A stretch of DNA of 64,000 bases from Notoacmeibacter marinus (lineage in GTDB: Bacteria; Pseudomonadota; Alphaproteobacteria; Rhizobiales; Rhizobiaceae). Under the pieces are notes generated by a model, which was not told where the DNA came from, did no database searches, and saw only the letters and a program-made list of their open reading frames with translations. This document shows, in pieces, positions 17,553 through 25,989 of the stretch. The position numbers and the translations under genes were made by a program. Each line of letters starts with the position of its first letter. Positions within the stretch are counted from its first letter, which is position 1. The stretch covers positions 558,001 to 622,000 of the forward strand of contig NZ_NBYO01000002.1 in NCBI RefSeq assembly GCF_002238045.1, read 5' to 3'.

Positions 17553-18446
17553 ATGACGATCCGGATTGGCAACGCGCCCTGCTCCTGGGGTGTGGAATTT
17601 GCTGGCGATCCGCGCAACCCGGCATGGCAGACCGTGCTGAAGGAATGCGCAGAGGCGGGCTATAAGGGTATCGAGCTTGGGCCGGTCGGCTTCATGCCTG
17701 AAGATCCCGCCATGCTGGCGGATGGCCTCGCCGAGCACGATCTTGAGCTTGTCGGCGGCGTGGTGTTCCGCGCCTATCACGATCCCGATCAATGGTTGCA
17801 CGTGCTGGATGGCACCCACCGCACGGCAAGGGCGCTCAAGGCGCATGGCGCGCAGCATCTGGTGTTGATCGATTCCATCTCGCCGCGCCGCGCGCCGACG
17901 GCGGGGCGAAACGACGAGGCCGAACAGATGGACAAGGCCGAATGGGCGGCCTATCGCGACCGGATCGCCGAAAGCGCCCGGATCGGCACCGAGGAATACG
18001 GCCTGACGGTCGGCATCCACGCCCATGCGGGCGGCTTCCTGGATTTCGAGCCGGAACTGGAGCGGCTGCTCGAAGAGGTCGACGAAAAAATTCTGAAGAT
18101 CTGCTTCGACACCGGCCATCACTCCTATGCGGGCTACGATCCGGTAGCGTTCATGAAGCGGCATATAGACCGCATTTCCTACATGCACTTCAAGGATATC
18201 GATCCGGCAATCAAGGCCCAGGCGGTCGATAGCCGGACCGGCTTCTACGAGGCCTGCGGCCAGGGCATTTTCTGCAATCTCGGCGAAGGCGATGTCGACT
18301 TTCCGGCCGTCCGCCAGGTGCTGCTCGATGCCGGCTTCGAAGGCTGGTGCACGGTCGAGCAGGATTGCGATCCGACGCTCGATCCAGACCCGCTCGGCGA
18401 TGCGCAAAAGAACCGCGAATATCTGCAATCCATCGGCTTCAACTGA
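17553..18446 (+). CDS. iolE: Inosose dehydratase
   Basis: The 297-residue protein is a TIM-barrel of the AP-endonuclease-2/xylose-isomerase-like family and starts with the typical IolE text RIGNAPCSWGVEF. Later IolE-like segments are GYKGIELGPVGFMP, GIHAHAGGFLDFE, ICFDTGHHSYAG, ISYMHFKDIDP and FCNLGEGDVDFPAV. IolE dehydrates scyllo-inosose to the dione that IolD hydrolyses. The metal-binding positions (His/Asp/Glu in HAHAGG, DTGHH, HFKD) are intact. The start is 17 bp after the previous gene with GGTGGAAAG as ribosome site. Confidence 0.88.
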   Translation: MTIRIGNAPCSWGVEFAGDPRNPAWQTVLKECAEAGYKGIELGPVGFMPEDPAMLADGLAEHDLELVGGVVFRAYHDPDQWLHVLDGTHRTARALKAHGAQHLVLIDSISPRRAPTAGRNDEAEQMDKAEWAAYRDRIAESARIGTEEYGLTVGIHAHAGGFLDFEPELERLLEEVDEKILKICFDTGHHSYAGYDPVAFMKRHIDRISYMHFKDIDPAIKAQAVDSRTGFYEACGQGIFCNLGEGDVDFPAVRQVLLDAGFEGWCTVEQDCDPTLDPDPLGDAQKNREYLQSIGFN

Positions 18447-18458
18447 GAGCGTCTTCAC

Positions 18459-19616
18459 ATGGCAAAGCTGAAATGGGGCATGATCGGTGGCGGCGAAGGC
18501 AGCCAGATCGGCCCGGCACACCGTCTCGGCGCGGGCCTCGACGGTCTGTTCGAATTCACCGCCGGTGCGCTCGATCACCGGCCCGAAGCGGGCCGCGACT
18601 ACGGTCAGCGCCTGGGTCTGTCGCCGGACCGCTCTTATGGCGATTGGCGCGAAATGCTGGAAGGCGAGAAAGGCCGTGACGACCGCGTCGATCTCGTGAC
18701 GGTCGCAACACCGAACGCCACGCATTTCGAGATCACGAAGGCCTTTCTGGAGAACGGTTTTCACGTGCTCTGCGAAAAGCCGATGACCATGACTGTCGAG
18801 GAAGGCGAGGACATTGTTCGCCTCTCGGAAAAGACCGGCCGAATCTGCGCGGTGAATTACGGCTATACCGGCTACTCGCTTGTCCGGCATATGAAGGCGA
18901 TGGTGGCGCGCGGAGACCTTGGGCGCGTCCGGTTGGTCGTGGCCGAATTCGCCCATGGCCATCATGCCGATGCCGCCGATATGGACAATCCGCGTGTGCG
19001 CTGGCGCTACGACCCGGCCCAGGCCGGCGTGTCGGCGCAGTTCGCCGATTGCGGCATCCACGCCTTGCACATGGCCAGTTTCGTCATCGGCCAGAACGCC
19101 GAGCGTCTTTCCGCCGACACGGTGTCCTGCATTGATAGCCGGACGCTTGAAGACGATGCCATGGTCAATCTGCGCTTCGATGGCGGTACGGTCGGGCGGC
19201 TTTGGACCTCGTCCATCGCCATTGGCCGTCAGCACGGCCTGACGCTGCAGGTCTTCGGCGAGAAAGGCGGGTTGCGCTGGGCGCAGGAACAGCCGAACCA
19301 GCTCTACTGGATGCCGCTTGGCGAGCGACTACAGATCATCGAACGCGGCGAAGCCAATTTGTCGCCGGAAGCCGATCGCAGCACGCGCGTCACCATCGGC
19401 CATGCAGAGGGCATGCCGCTCGCCTTCGCCAATATCTACAGCGATCTGGCCGAAGCGATCCGCGCCGCAAAGGACGGCCGCGACATGGACCCGGCCGCCG
19501 ACCTCTACCCACGCGCCGAGGACGGGCTGCGCTCCATGGCGGCGGTGTTTGCGGTTGCGGAAAGCGGCAAGCGGAACGGCGAATGGGTGGATGCCCGCCC
19601 GCCTTTGTTTCGCTAG
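18459..19616 (+). CDS. Gfo/Idh/MocA oxidoreductase, third of the inositol cluster
   Basis: The 385-residue protein has GMIGGGEGSQIGPAHR as a modified dinucleotide motif, EKPMTMTVEEG and FADCGIHALHMASFVIG in the active-site loop. This longer subgroup is common in rhizobial inositol and sugar clusters. It may act on a different inositol stereoisomer or reverse a keto-inositol reaction. It follows iolE after 12 bp and ends 6 bp from the converging LacI gene. Confidence 0.82.
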   Translation: MAKLKWGMIGGGEGSQIGPAHRLGAGLDGLFEFTAGALDHRPEAGRDYGQRLGLSPDRSYGDWREMLEGEKGRDDRVDLVTVATPNATHFEITKAFLENGFHVLCEKPMTMTVEEGEDIVRLSEKTGRICAVNYGYTGYSLVRHMKAMVARGDLGRVRLVVAEFAHGHHADAADMDNPRVRWRYDPAQAGVSAQFADCGIHALHMASFVIGQNAERLSADTVSCIDSRTLEDDAMVNLRFDGGTVGRLWTSSIAIGRQHGLTLQVFGEKGGLRWAQEQPNQLYWMPLGERLQIIERGEANLSPEADRSTRVTIGHAEGMPLAFANIYSDLAEAIRAAKDGRDMDPAADLYPRAEDGLRSMAAVFAVAESGKRNGEWVDARPPLFR

Positions 19617-19622
19617 GACGCG

Positions 19623-20630
19623 CTAGGCGTTCGTCGAAACGGGGCGCAGCGTGCCCCGTTCGATCACCGTGCAGGGAAAGATGCGCGCTTCCGGATAGCG
19701 CTGCGGCTCGGTCAGGGTCGCTTCCATCAGTTCGATGGAGGAGTTGACGATCTGCCGGATCGGCTGATGGATCGTTGTAAGGTCGATATTCTGCCAGCGC
19801 GCCATTTCCATGTCGTTCAGCCCGATCAGCCCGATATCGCCCGGCACGGATAGACCGCTTTCCCTTATCGCGGACAGCGCGCCGATGGACAGCACATCGT
19901 CACCGCAGAAATAGGCCTCGGCCGGCTCGTTCTTCAAAAGACGCAGCATTTCGTCCCGGCCGGCGTCGAACGAATAGGCATTGGCGAAGGAATGGCTGAG
20001 TTTTATATTCGGGTGCTTGGCCAGTTCGCTTAGGAAACCCGCATAGCGGTCCTGGGTCGAGGTTGCCGCTTCCGGTCCGCCGAGAAAGGCGACGTTGGAA
20101 TAGCCCCGCTCGACCAGCGTCGCGGCTGCCGTCCGACCGCATTCCACATTGTCGATCCCGACGACATGCACCTGAGGGTTGGACGAGTAGCGCCCGAAAC
20201 TGTGGACGACCGGCACACCCGCATCGCGAAACGCCTTCGCAAACCCGTGCGGCAGGGTGGACGATGCCACCACGACGCCATCCACCGAATATTGACGCAG
20301 CATTCGCACGGAATTTTCGGGATCGGTTTCGTCCGACAGATTGACCAGCAACGGACGAAGACCGCGATCCTGCAAACCGCGCGTGAAGAGGTCGAACACT
20401 TCCAGAAAGATCGGGTTGTGAAAATTGTTGGAGACAAGCCCGATCAGCTTGGTCCGGCCCGTCGTTAGCGAAGAGGCCAATGCATTGGGACTGTAACCGA
20501 GTTCGCGCGCGGCCTTTTCGACCTTGCGCCGCATTTTGATGGAAACGGACGCCCCATCGGTGAACGTGCGCGAGACCGCGGATCGCGACACGCCCGCCCG
20601 CTCTGCAACATCCTTCAACGTGACAACCAT
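19623..20630 (-). CDS. LacI-family regulator of the inositol genes
   Basis: The 335-residue protein has an N-terminal HTH (VTLKDVAERAGVSRSAVSRTFTDGASVS) and hinge YSPNALASSLTTGRT, and a sugar-binding domain (LIGLVSNNFHNPIFLEVFDLFTRGLQDRG, SVDGVVVASSTL, AYFCGDDVLSIGALSAI, IGLIGLNDMEMARW). It is divergent from the transporter genes. The palindrome TTTGCAACCGGTTGCAAA in its own promoter region and before iolD fits LacI-family operator form (central CG, inverted AT-rich arms). It probably represses the island until inositol or a derivative binds. It is not related to the RpiR-type IolR used by some rhizobia. Confidence 0.88.
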   Translation of the reverse strand: MVVTLKDVAERAGVSRSAVSRTFTDGASVSIKMRRKVEKAARELGYSPNALASSLTTGRTKLIGLVSNNFHNPIFLEVFDLFTRGLQDRGLRPLLVNLSDETDPENSVRMLRQYSVDGVVVASSTLPHGFAKAFRDAGVPVVHSFGRYSSNPQVHVVGIDNVECGRTAAATLVERGYSNVAFLGGPEAATSTQDRYAGFLSELAKHPNIKLSHSFANAYSFDAGRDEMLRLLKNEPAEAYFCGDDVLSIGALSAIRESGLSVPGDIGLIGLNDMEMARWQNIDLTTIHQPIRQIVNSSIELMEATLTEPQRYPEARIFPCTVIERGTLRPVSTNA

Positions 20631-20698
20631 TCTCGGTCAGGCCCCAAGCCGATTTCGCAGACCTTCTAACCAATACATCCTTAAACTGGAACGATTTT

Positions 20699-20716
20699 TT
20701 TGCAACCGGTTGCAAA
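20699..20716. promoter_or_regulatory. Second inositol operator between the LacI gene and the ABC transporter
   Basis: TTTGCAACCGGTTGCAAA is a perfect 18-bp palindrome identical to the core at 16386-16403. It lies 69 bp upstream of the regulator start and 87 bp upstream of the binding-protein start, so it can serve autoregulation and transporter control. Confidence 0.8.
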
Positions 20717-20802
20717 GTGATCGGCTGTGTGCTTATCCTTGTGGCGAAGACGGTCGGAGGACCACTCTTCGGACCGAGGACGGTCAAGTTTGGGAGGAAC
20801 GC

Positions 20803-21753
20803 ATGATCTCACTATGGAAGAAACTGGCTCTGGCAACGGCGATCGTCGCGACGCCGATGGCGGTGGCGACGCAGGCCGTCGCGGAAGGCGAGAAATATGT
20901 CCTCGTCAGCCACGCACCCGACAGCGACAGCTGGTGGAACACGATCAAGAACGGGATCGCGCTTGCCGGCGAGCAGATGGGCGTCGAAGTCGAATACCGC
21001 AATCCGCCGACCGGCGATATTGCCGACATGGCGCGCATCATCGAACAGGCCGCCGCTTCGGCGCCGGATGGCATCATCACCACGCTGGCCGATTACGACG
21101 TTCTGCAGCAGCCGATCAAGAACGCGATCGCCAGCGGCGTCGACGTGATCATCATGAACACCGGCTCGGCCGAACAGGCGAGCGAAGTCGGCGCGCTGAT
21201 GTATGTCGGCCAGCCCGAATACGATGCCGGCAAGGCCGCCGGCGAGCGTGCCAAGAAGGACGGCGTGACATCTTTCTTGTGCGTGAACCACTCGATCCAG
21301 CAGCCGACCCTCGTCGATCGCTGTCAGGGCTTTGCCGACGGGCTCGGTGTCGAACTTGGCAACTCCATGCTGGATAGCGGCGCCGACCCGGCGGAAATCA
21401 AGAACAAGGTTCAGGCCTATCTTTCGGCAAATCCTGATACCGACGCCGTCCTGACGCTCGGCCCGGTTTCGGCCGATCCCACCATGCTGGCCCTTCAGGA
21501 CAACGGCATGGCCGGCGACATCTATTTCGGCACGTTCGATCTGGGCGAGGAGATCGTCAAAGGCATCAAGGACGGCGTGATCGAATGGGGCATCGACCAG
21601 CAGCCCTTCCTGCAGGCCTACCTGCCGGTTGTCATTCTGACGAATTATCACCGCTATGGCGTGCTGCCCGGCAACAACATCAATTCCGGTCCCGGCTTCG
21701 TTACCGCAGACGGTCTTGAAAAGATCGAGCAGTTCGCCGGCGAATACCGCTGA
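20803..21753 (+). CDS. Inositol-type ABC transporter periplasmic binding protein
   Basis: The 316-residue protein begins with a Sec signal (KKLALATAIVATPMAVATQAVA) and is a type I periplasmic-binding (RbsB-like) protein: HAPDSDSWWNTIKNGIALAGEQMGVEV, PDGIITTLAD, QAYLSANPDTDAVLTLGP, and IEWGIDQQPFLQAY. ATG 20803 is chosen because GGGAGG precedes it by five bases and the signal peptide starts there. Within the inositol island it is the likely counterpart of Caulobacter IbpA. A terminator-like hairpin follows, so it is made in excess over the membrane components. Confidence 0.85.
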   Translation: MISLWKKLALATAIVATPMAVATQAVAEGEKYVLVSHAPDSDSWWNTIKNGIALAGEQMGVEVEYRNPPTGDIADMARIIEQAAASAPDGIITTLADYDVLQQPIKNAIASGVDVIIMNTGSAEQASEVGALMYVGQPEYDAGKAAGERAKKDGVTSFLCVNHSIQQPTLVDRCQGFADGLGVELGNSMLDSGADPAEIKNKVQAYLSANPDTDAVLTLGPVSADPTMLALQDNGMAGDIYFGTFDLGEEIVKGIKDGVIEWGIDQQPFLQAYLPVVILTNYHRYGVLPGNNINSGPGFVTADGLEKIEQFAGEYR

Positions 21754-21768
21754 TTCGAGACAATGCGC

Positions 21769-21800
21769 GGCGGCCGTCATTCGTGATGGCCGCCCTTTTT
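21769..21800 (+). terminator. Attenuating terminator after the inositol binding-protein gene
   Basis: GGCGGCCGTCA (21769-21779) pairs with TGATGGCCGCC (21784-21794) through 11 positions including one G-U, loop TTCG-like, followed by C and T5 (21796-21800). It fits an intrinsic terminator. As it lies between the binding protein and the permease, partial read-through is expected. Confidence 0.7.
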
Positions 21801-21828
21801 CCATCCGAACAGAATTCGTGAGGCGGTC

Positions 21829-22953
21829 ATGTCCGACGCATCGAATGTCACGCCGGAAGTCGACGAACGCATCAAAACCCGGTCGCGGTTCCGTGAAGCC
21901 CTCATTCGGCCGGAACTTGGCGGCATCGTCGGCACGGCCGTCGTCTTCGCCCTCTTTCTTCTCTTCGCTTTCGACAGCGGCATGTTTTCCAGCCAGGGCG
22001 TGCTGAACTGGAGTCAGGTCTCGGCTCAGTTCATGATCATCGCCGTCGGCGCCTGCCTTCTGATGATCGCCGGCGAGTTCGACCTTTCCGTCGGATCGAT
22101 GATCGGCTTTGCCGGCATGATCATCGCCATCTTCTCGGTGACGCTCGGCTGGCCGGTCTGGATGTCGATTATCCTGACATTCGCCCTTTGCATCGCGATC
22201 GGCGCGTTGAACGGCTTCATCGTCGTCCGCACCGGGCTCCCGAGCTTCATCGTCACGCTCGCCTTCCTCTTCATCCTTCGCGGCTTCACGATCTACCTTC
22301 CGCAGACCATCGAGCGGAAGACAATCATCGGCGGCATTTCCGATGCAGCCGAGGGCGACTGGCTGGCGTTCCTGTTCGGCGGCACGCTGTTCAAGGGGCT
22401 TTTCCAGTGGCTCGGCGATCAGGACATTATCGAAACCTTCACCCGCGGCGCACGCGAGGGACAGCCCGTGGTTGACGGTATTCCCATGCTGATCGTCTGG
22501 GCCATCGCACTGGTGATCTTCGGCCATATCCTCCTGACGAAAACGAAGTTCGGCAACTGGATCTTTGCATCCGGCGGCGATGCCGAAGCGGCGCGCAATT
22601 CCGGCGTGCCGGTCAACCGGGTGAAGGTGCTGATGTTCATGTTCACCGCCTTCTGCGCCACCGTCTTCGCCACATGTCAGGTGATGGAGTTCGGCTCCGC
22701 CGGCGCCGATCGCGGCCTTTTGAAAGAGTTCGAGGCCATCATCGCGGTGGTGATCGGCGGCGCGCTTCTGACCGGCGGCTACGGCTCGGTGATCGGCGCC
22801 GCGCTCGGCGCGCTGATCTTCGGCGTGGTCCAGCAGGGCTTGTTCTTCGCCGGCGTCGAAAGTTCGCTCTTCCGGGTCTTCCTCGGCGTCATTCTGCTCG
22901 CGGCGGTTATTCTGAACACCTACATCCGCCGCATGATCACGGGGGAGCGCTGA
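21829..22953 (+). CDS. Inositol-type ABC transporter permease
   Basis: The 374-residue membrane protein is of the RbsC/BPD_transp_2 class with about ten hydrophobic segments. Typical text is [60 protein letters not shown] and [34 protein letters not shown]. It has an extended loop (about residues 160-220), longer than RbsC. It corresponds to IatP in Caulobacter. The stop is followed after 1 bp by the ATPase start. Confidence 0.88.
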   Translation: MSDASNVTPEVDERIKTRSRFREALIRPELGGIVGTAVVFALFLLFAFDSGMFSSQGVLNWSQVSAQFMIIAVGACLLMIAGEFDLSVGSMIGFAGMIIAIFSVTLGWPVWMSIILTFALCIAIGALNGFIVVRTGLPSFIVTLAFLFILRGFTIYLPQTIERKTIIGGISDAAEGDWLAFLFGGTLFKGLFQWLGDQDIIETFTRGAREGQPVVDGIPMLIVWAIALVIFGHILLTKTKFGNWIFASGGDAEAARNSGVPVNRVKVLMFMFTAFCATVFATCQVMEFGSAGADRGLLKEFEAIIAVVIGGALLTGGYGSVIGAALGALIFGVVQQGLFFAGVESSLFRVFLGVILLAAVILNTYIRRMITGER

Positions 22954-22954
22954 A

Positions 22955-23734
22955 ATGGCTGAACCGATCATCCGCATGGAAAACATCGAGAAGCACTTCG
23001 GCAAGGTGATCGCCCTTGCCGGCGTGTCGGTCGATGTCCTTCCGGGAGAGTGCCATTGCCTGCTTGGCGACAATGGAGCCGGCAAATCCACCTTCATCAA
23101 GATCATGTCGGGCGTCTACACGCCGACAGCCGGCGAAATCCATTTCGACGGCGCGCCGATGAATTTCGACGATCCGCGCGACGCCATCGATGCAGGTATC
23201 GCGACCGTCCACCAGCATCTGGCCATGATCCCGCTCATGTCGGTCAGCCGGAACTTCTTCATGGGCAATGAGCCGCTGAAAAGGATCGGACCGCTCAAAT
23301 TCTTCGACCATGAGAAGGCCAATAAGATCACCATGGATGAGATGCGCAAGATGGGCATCAGTCTGCGTGGGCCGGACCAGGCCGTGGGCACCCTCTCCGG
23401 CGGCGAGCGCCAGACCGTCGCCATTGCCCGCGCGGTCTATCTCGGCGCCAAGGTGCTGATCCTGGACGAGCCGACATCCGCGCTCGGTGTCCGGCAGACG
23501 GCCAATGTGCTGGCGACCATCGACAAGGTGCGCAAACAGGGCATCGCCGTGGTGTTCATCACCCACAATGTCCGTCATGCCATGGCCGTCGGCGACCGGT
23601 TCACCGTTCTCAATCGCGGCCAGACCTTCGGCACGGCCAGACGCGGCGAGATCACCGCCGACGAATTGCAGGACATGATGGCCGGCGGCCAGGAACTGGT
23701 CGAACTGGAAGGCAGCCTCGGCGGCACGGTCTAG
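22955..23734 (+). CDS. Inositol-type ABC transporter ATP-binding protein (single domain)
   Basis: The 259-residue ATPase has Walker [11 protein letters not shown]-loop [12 protein letters not shown], signature [14 protein letters not shown], Walker [12 protein letters not shown] and H-loop [10 protein letters not shown]. Ribose-type systems usually have a two-domain ATPase of about 500 residues; this one has a single domain, so it should act as a homodimer. It is the last gene of the transporter operon and ends 56 bp from the converging DeoR gene. Confidence 0.88.
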   Translation: MAEPIIRMENIEKHFGKVIALAGVSVDVLPGECHCLLGDNGAGKSTFIKIMSGVYTPTAGEIHFDGAPMNFDDPRDAIDAGIATVHQHLAMIPLMSVSRNFFMGNEPLKRIGPLKFFDHEKANKITMDEMRKMGISLRGPDQAVGTLSGGERQTVAIARAVYLGAKVLILDEPTSALGVRQTANVLATIDKVRKQGIAVVFITHNVRHAMAVGDRFTVLNRGQTFGTARRGEITADELQDMMAGGQELVELEGSLGGTV

Positions 23735-23790
23735 CGAACGCCGAAATTAGGAGACGTCGGCTGCATTATGCCTCGAACCGGCGGGCCGTT

Positions 23791-24570
23791 TCAGCCGTTG
23801 TCGGGCGCGATCTCCACTTTTGCGCCGCTTTCCTCGAGCGCGGCGAGAATGCAGGGCTCGGGCCTAATATCCGTGACAAGAGTCGTATTCGGGCCCCAGT
23901 CGAGGATCATCCGCAAGGAACGGTTGCCGAATTTGGAATGGTCGGCCAACACGATGGTCCGGTCGGCCACATCGACCATCGCCTCATAGACATGGGCCGC
24001 ATTCCGAAGGGCCTCGCTGACGCCGGTCTCGTCTATGGCGGACGCACCGATAATGGCGAGAGGGGTGCGGTAGCGGTCGATATATTCCAGCGTCTCCGGA
24101 CCGTAGACGATCCCTTCTCGCGGCTCGACCTTGCCCGGCATCGAAACCGCCTCGATCAGCGGATTGCCCGACAGCTCGATCGCCATTCCCAATGACGACG
24201 TCAGCACCGTGATCCTGCGGTCCGCGGATTTCAGCGCGCGAGCGAAATGCAGCGTCGTCGCGCCGCCACCGATGAACAGACTTTCCGTACTGTCGATAAG
24301 CGTCATGGCGTGGCGCGCGATCCGCTCGCGTTCGGGCACATATTGTTTCAGGCGCTCGGCAAGGACCGGCTCGAACACCGTCGTCCGTACCGCGCCGCCG
24401 TAGGTGCGCCTGATCCGCCCGGACGCGTCGAGTTCTGCGAGATCGCGCCGAACCGTTTCAGCGGAGACCGCCAGTTCATCCGCCATTTCGCCGACTCGCA
24501 TAGCCGGATTGATCTCCAGCTGCTCCAGGATGAGCTGCTGCCGCCGGGCCTTCTTCGATAGACTTTTCAA
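23791..24570 (-). CDS. DeoR-family regulator divergent from the microcompartment operon
   Basis: The 259-residue protein has an N-terminal DeoR HTH (SKKARRQQLILEQLEINPAMRVGEMADELAVSAETVRRDLAELDASGRIRRTYGGAV) and a DeoRC effector domain with FIGGGATTLHFARAL, LTSSLGMAIEL, AIIGASAID and IVLADHSKFG. The start is TTG 24570: GGGAGG lies nine bases upstream and no ATG or GTG suits the family start. The open frame continues upstream without similarity, inside the promoter region. The effector is probably a phosphorylated metabolite, as for other DeoR proteins. Being divergent, it is the best candidate to control the BMC operon. Confidence 0.85.
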   Translation of the reverse strand: MKSLSKKARRQQLILEQLEINPAMRVGEMADELAVSAETVRRDLAELDASGRIRRTYGGAVRTTVFEPVLAERLKQYVPERERIARHAMTLIDSTESLFIGGGATTLHFARALKSADRRITVLTSSLGMAIELSGNPLIEAVSMPGKVEPREGIVYGPETLEYIDRYRTPLAIIGASAIDETGVSEALRNAAHVYEAMVDVADRTIVLADHSKFGNRSLRMILDWGPNTTLVTDIRPEPCILAALEESGAKVEIAPDNG

Positions 24571-24708
24571 CGCCGTGGACCTCCCGATCTGCAATCTACC
24601 GCCGACACCGAAATCGTCCACTCCCAACTTTTTTGACCAACATACCACATTTTTTGTTGGCAGACGGCCAGAAATGCGCAAGGGTAGCGCAACCAGAGAG
24701 GGTATCAC
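24571..24708. promoter_or_regulatory. Divergent promoter region of the DeoR gene and the BMC operon
   Basis: The 138 bases contain an AT-rich block at 24629-24660 unlike the surrounding GC-rich DNA. It holds two TTTTTTG runs and an inverted repeat CCAACA (24637-24642) / TGTTGG (24655-24660). Such paired repeats are plausible DeoR operator elements. The assignment is inferred from position. Confidence 0.45.
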
Positions 24709-25989
24709 GTGTTCGATTACGGCTATTTCTCTTTCGATTCCAAGGAAGCGCTGCTTCAAAAAGCTGCGGAATACTGGAATCCGGGCAAGGTCAGCTTTTG
24801 GCAGGAAGCTGGGACACCGATGGTGATCGACCGGCGCGAAGGCTACTTCCTTTATGACATGTCGGGCAAACGCCTGATCGACCTCCACCTGAACGGCGGC
24901 ACCTACAATTTCGGCCACCGCCATCCCGAACTGGTCGAGGTTCTGAAGTCGGGGCTCGACTACTTCGACATGGGCAATCACTGGTTCCCATCCGTCGCCC
25001 GCGCCGCCTTCGCCGAAAAGCTGGTGAAGACCGCTCCGCACATGAAATACGCCATCTTCGGCGCCGGCGGAGCGGAGGCGGTCGAGATCGCCATCAAGAC
25101 CGCCCGCTATGCCACCAAGCGCAAGAGAATTGTCTCCATTATCAAAGGCTATCACGGCCATTCGGGCCTGGCGGTCGCGACTGGCGACGAACGCTTCACC
25201 AAAATCTTCCTTGCCGACCGGCCGGAGGAATTCGCCCAGGTGCCGTTCAACGATGTGGACGCTCTGGAACGCGAACTGAAGAAGGGCGACGTCGCCGCCT
25301 TCATCATCGAGACCATTCCGGCGACCTACGGCTTCCCCATGCCGCATGACGGCTATCTCAAGGCCTGCCAGGACCTCTGCCACGCCTACGGCGCCAAGTT
25401 CATTTCCGACGAGGTGCAGACGGGGCTGATGCGCACCGGCGTGATGTGGGGCTGGCAAGGCTACGGCCTGACGCCGGATATCTTCGTCTGCGGCAAGGGT
25501 CTCGGCGGCGGTCTCTACCCGATCAGCGCCTGCCTCGTGACCGAGGAGTGCGGCCAGTGGCAGGTGGAGGATGGCGCGGCCCATATCTCGACAGCGGGCG
25601 GGTCCGAACTCGGCTGCCTCATGGGCCACCATGTCATCGAAATGCTGCAGCGGCCGGAAGTCATCTCCAACATCGATTTCGTGGCGAATTTCTTCGCTCA
25701 GTCGCTCGCCGAGATGATGGCCCGCCACAGCGATATTTTCGTCGGTGTGCGTCAAAGGGGCGTCGTGCTGGGATTGGAATTCGACCATCCCGAAGGCGCG
25801 GTCGCCGTCTCGCGGGCGCTCTACGAAAACGGCGTCTGGGCGATCTTCTCCTCGCTCGACAAGCGTGTGCTCCAGTTCAAGCCGGGCGTGCTGAAGGACG
25901 TCGAACTCTGCCAGGAGATCGTGGACCGGTTCGACGCATCCATGCCCCGCGCCCGTCAGCTTCTGAAAACCATGAAGAGGGCCGCGTAA
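24709..25989 (+). CDS. Class III PLP enzyme (aminotransferase fold), putative amino-alcohol-phosphate phospho-lyase of the BMC
   Basis: The 426-residue protein starts at GTG 24709 behind GAGAGGG. It has the class III layout: LIDLHLNGGTYNFGHRHPELVE, FGAGGAEAVEIAIKTAR, PLP-binding D234 (FISDEVQTG) and Schiff-base K263 (CGKGLGGGLYPIS). Members near BMC genes in actinobacterial RMM loci act in amino-alcohol metabolism. Ethanolamine-phosphate phospho-lyases share this fold, so with the kinase at 34526 it could eliminate phosphate and ammonia to give an aldehyde. A true transaminase is the alternative. It is first in the operon; the stop abuts the aldehyde dehydrogenase start. Confidence 0.85.
   Translation: MFDYGYFSFDSKEALLQKAAEYWNPGKVSFWQEAGTPMVIDRREGYFLYDMSGKRLIDLHLNGGTYNFGHRHPELVEVLKSGLDYFDMGNHWFPSVARAAFAEKLVKTAPHMKYAIFGAGGAEAVEIAIKTARYATKRKRIVSIIKGYHGHSGLAVATGDERFTKIFLADRPEEFAQVPFNDVDALERELKKGDVAAFIIETIPATYGFPMPHDGYLKACQDLCHAYGAKFISDEVQTGLMRTGVMWGWQGYGLTPDIFVCGKGLGGGLYPISACLVTEECGQWQVEDGAAHISTAGGSELGCLMGHHVIEMLQRPEVISNIDFVANFFAQSLAEMMARHSDIFVGVRQRGVVLGLEFDHPEGAVAVSRALYENGVWAIFSSLDKRVLQFKPGVLKDVELCQEIVDRFDASMPRARQLLKTMKRAA

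Noticed and set aside
20812-23106. Very long open frame (over 760 codons) antisense to the inositol transporter genes
   Set aside because: Composition is charged low-complexity typical of GC-rich antisense frames, no family similarity, and it covers three well-recognised genes on the other strand.
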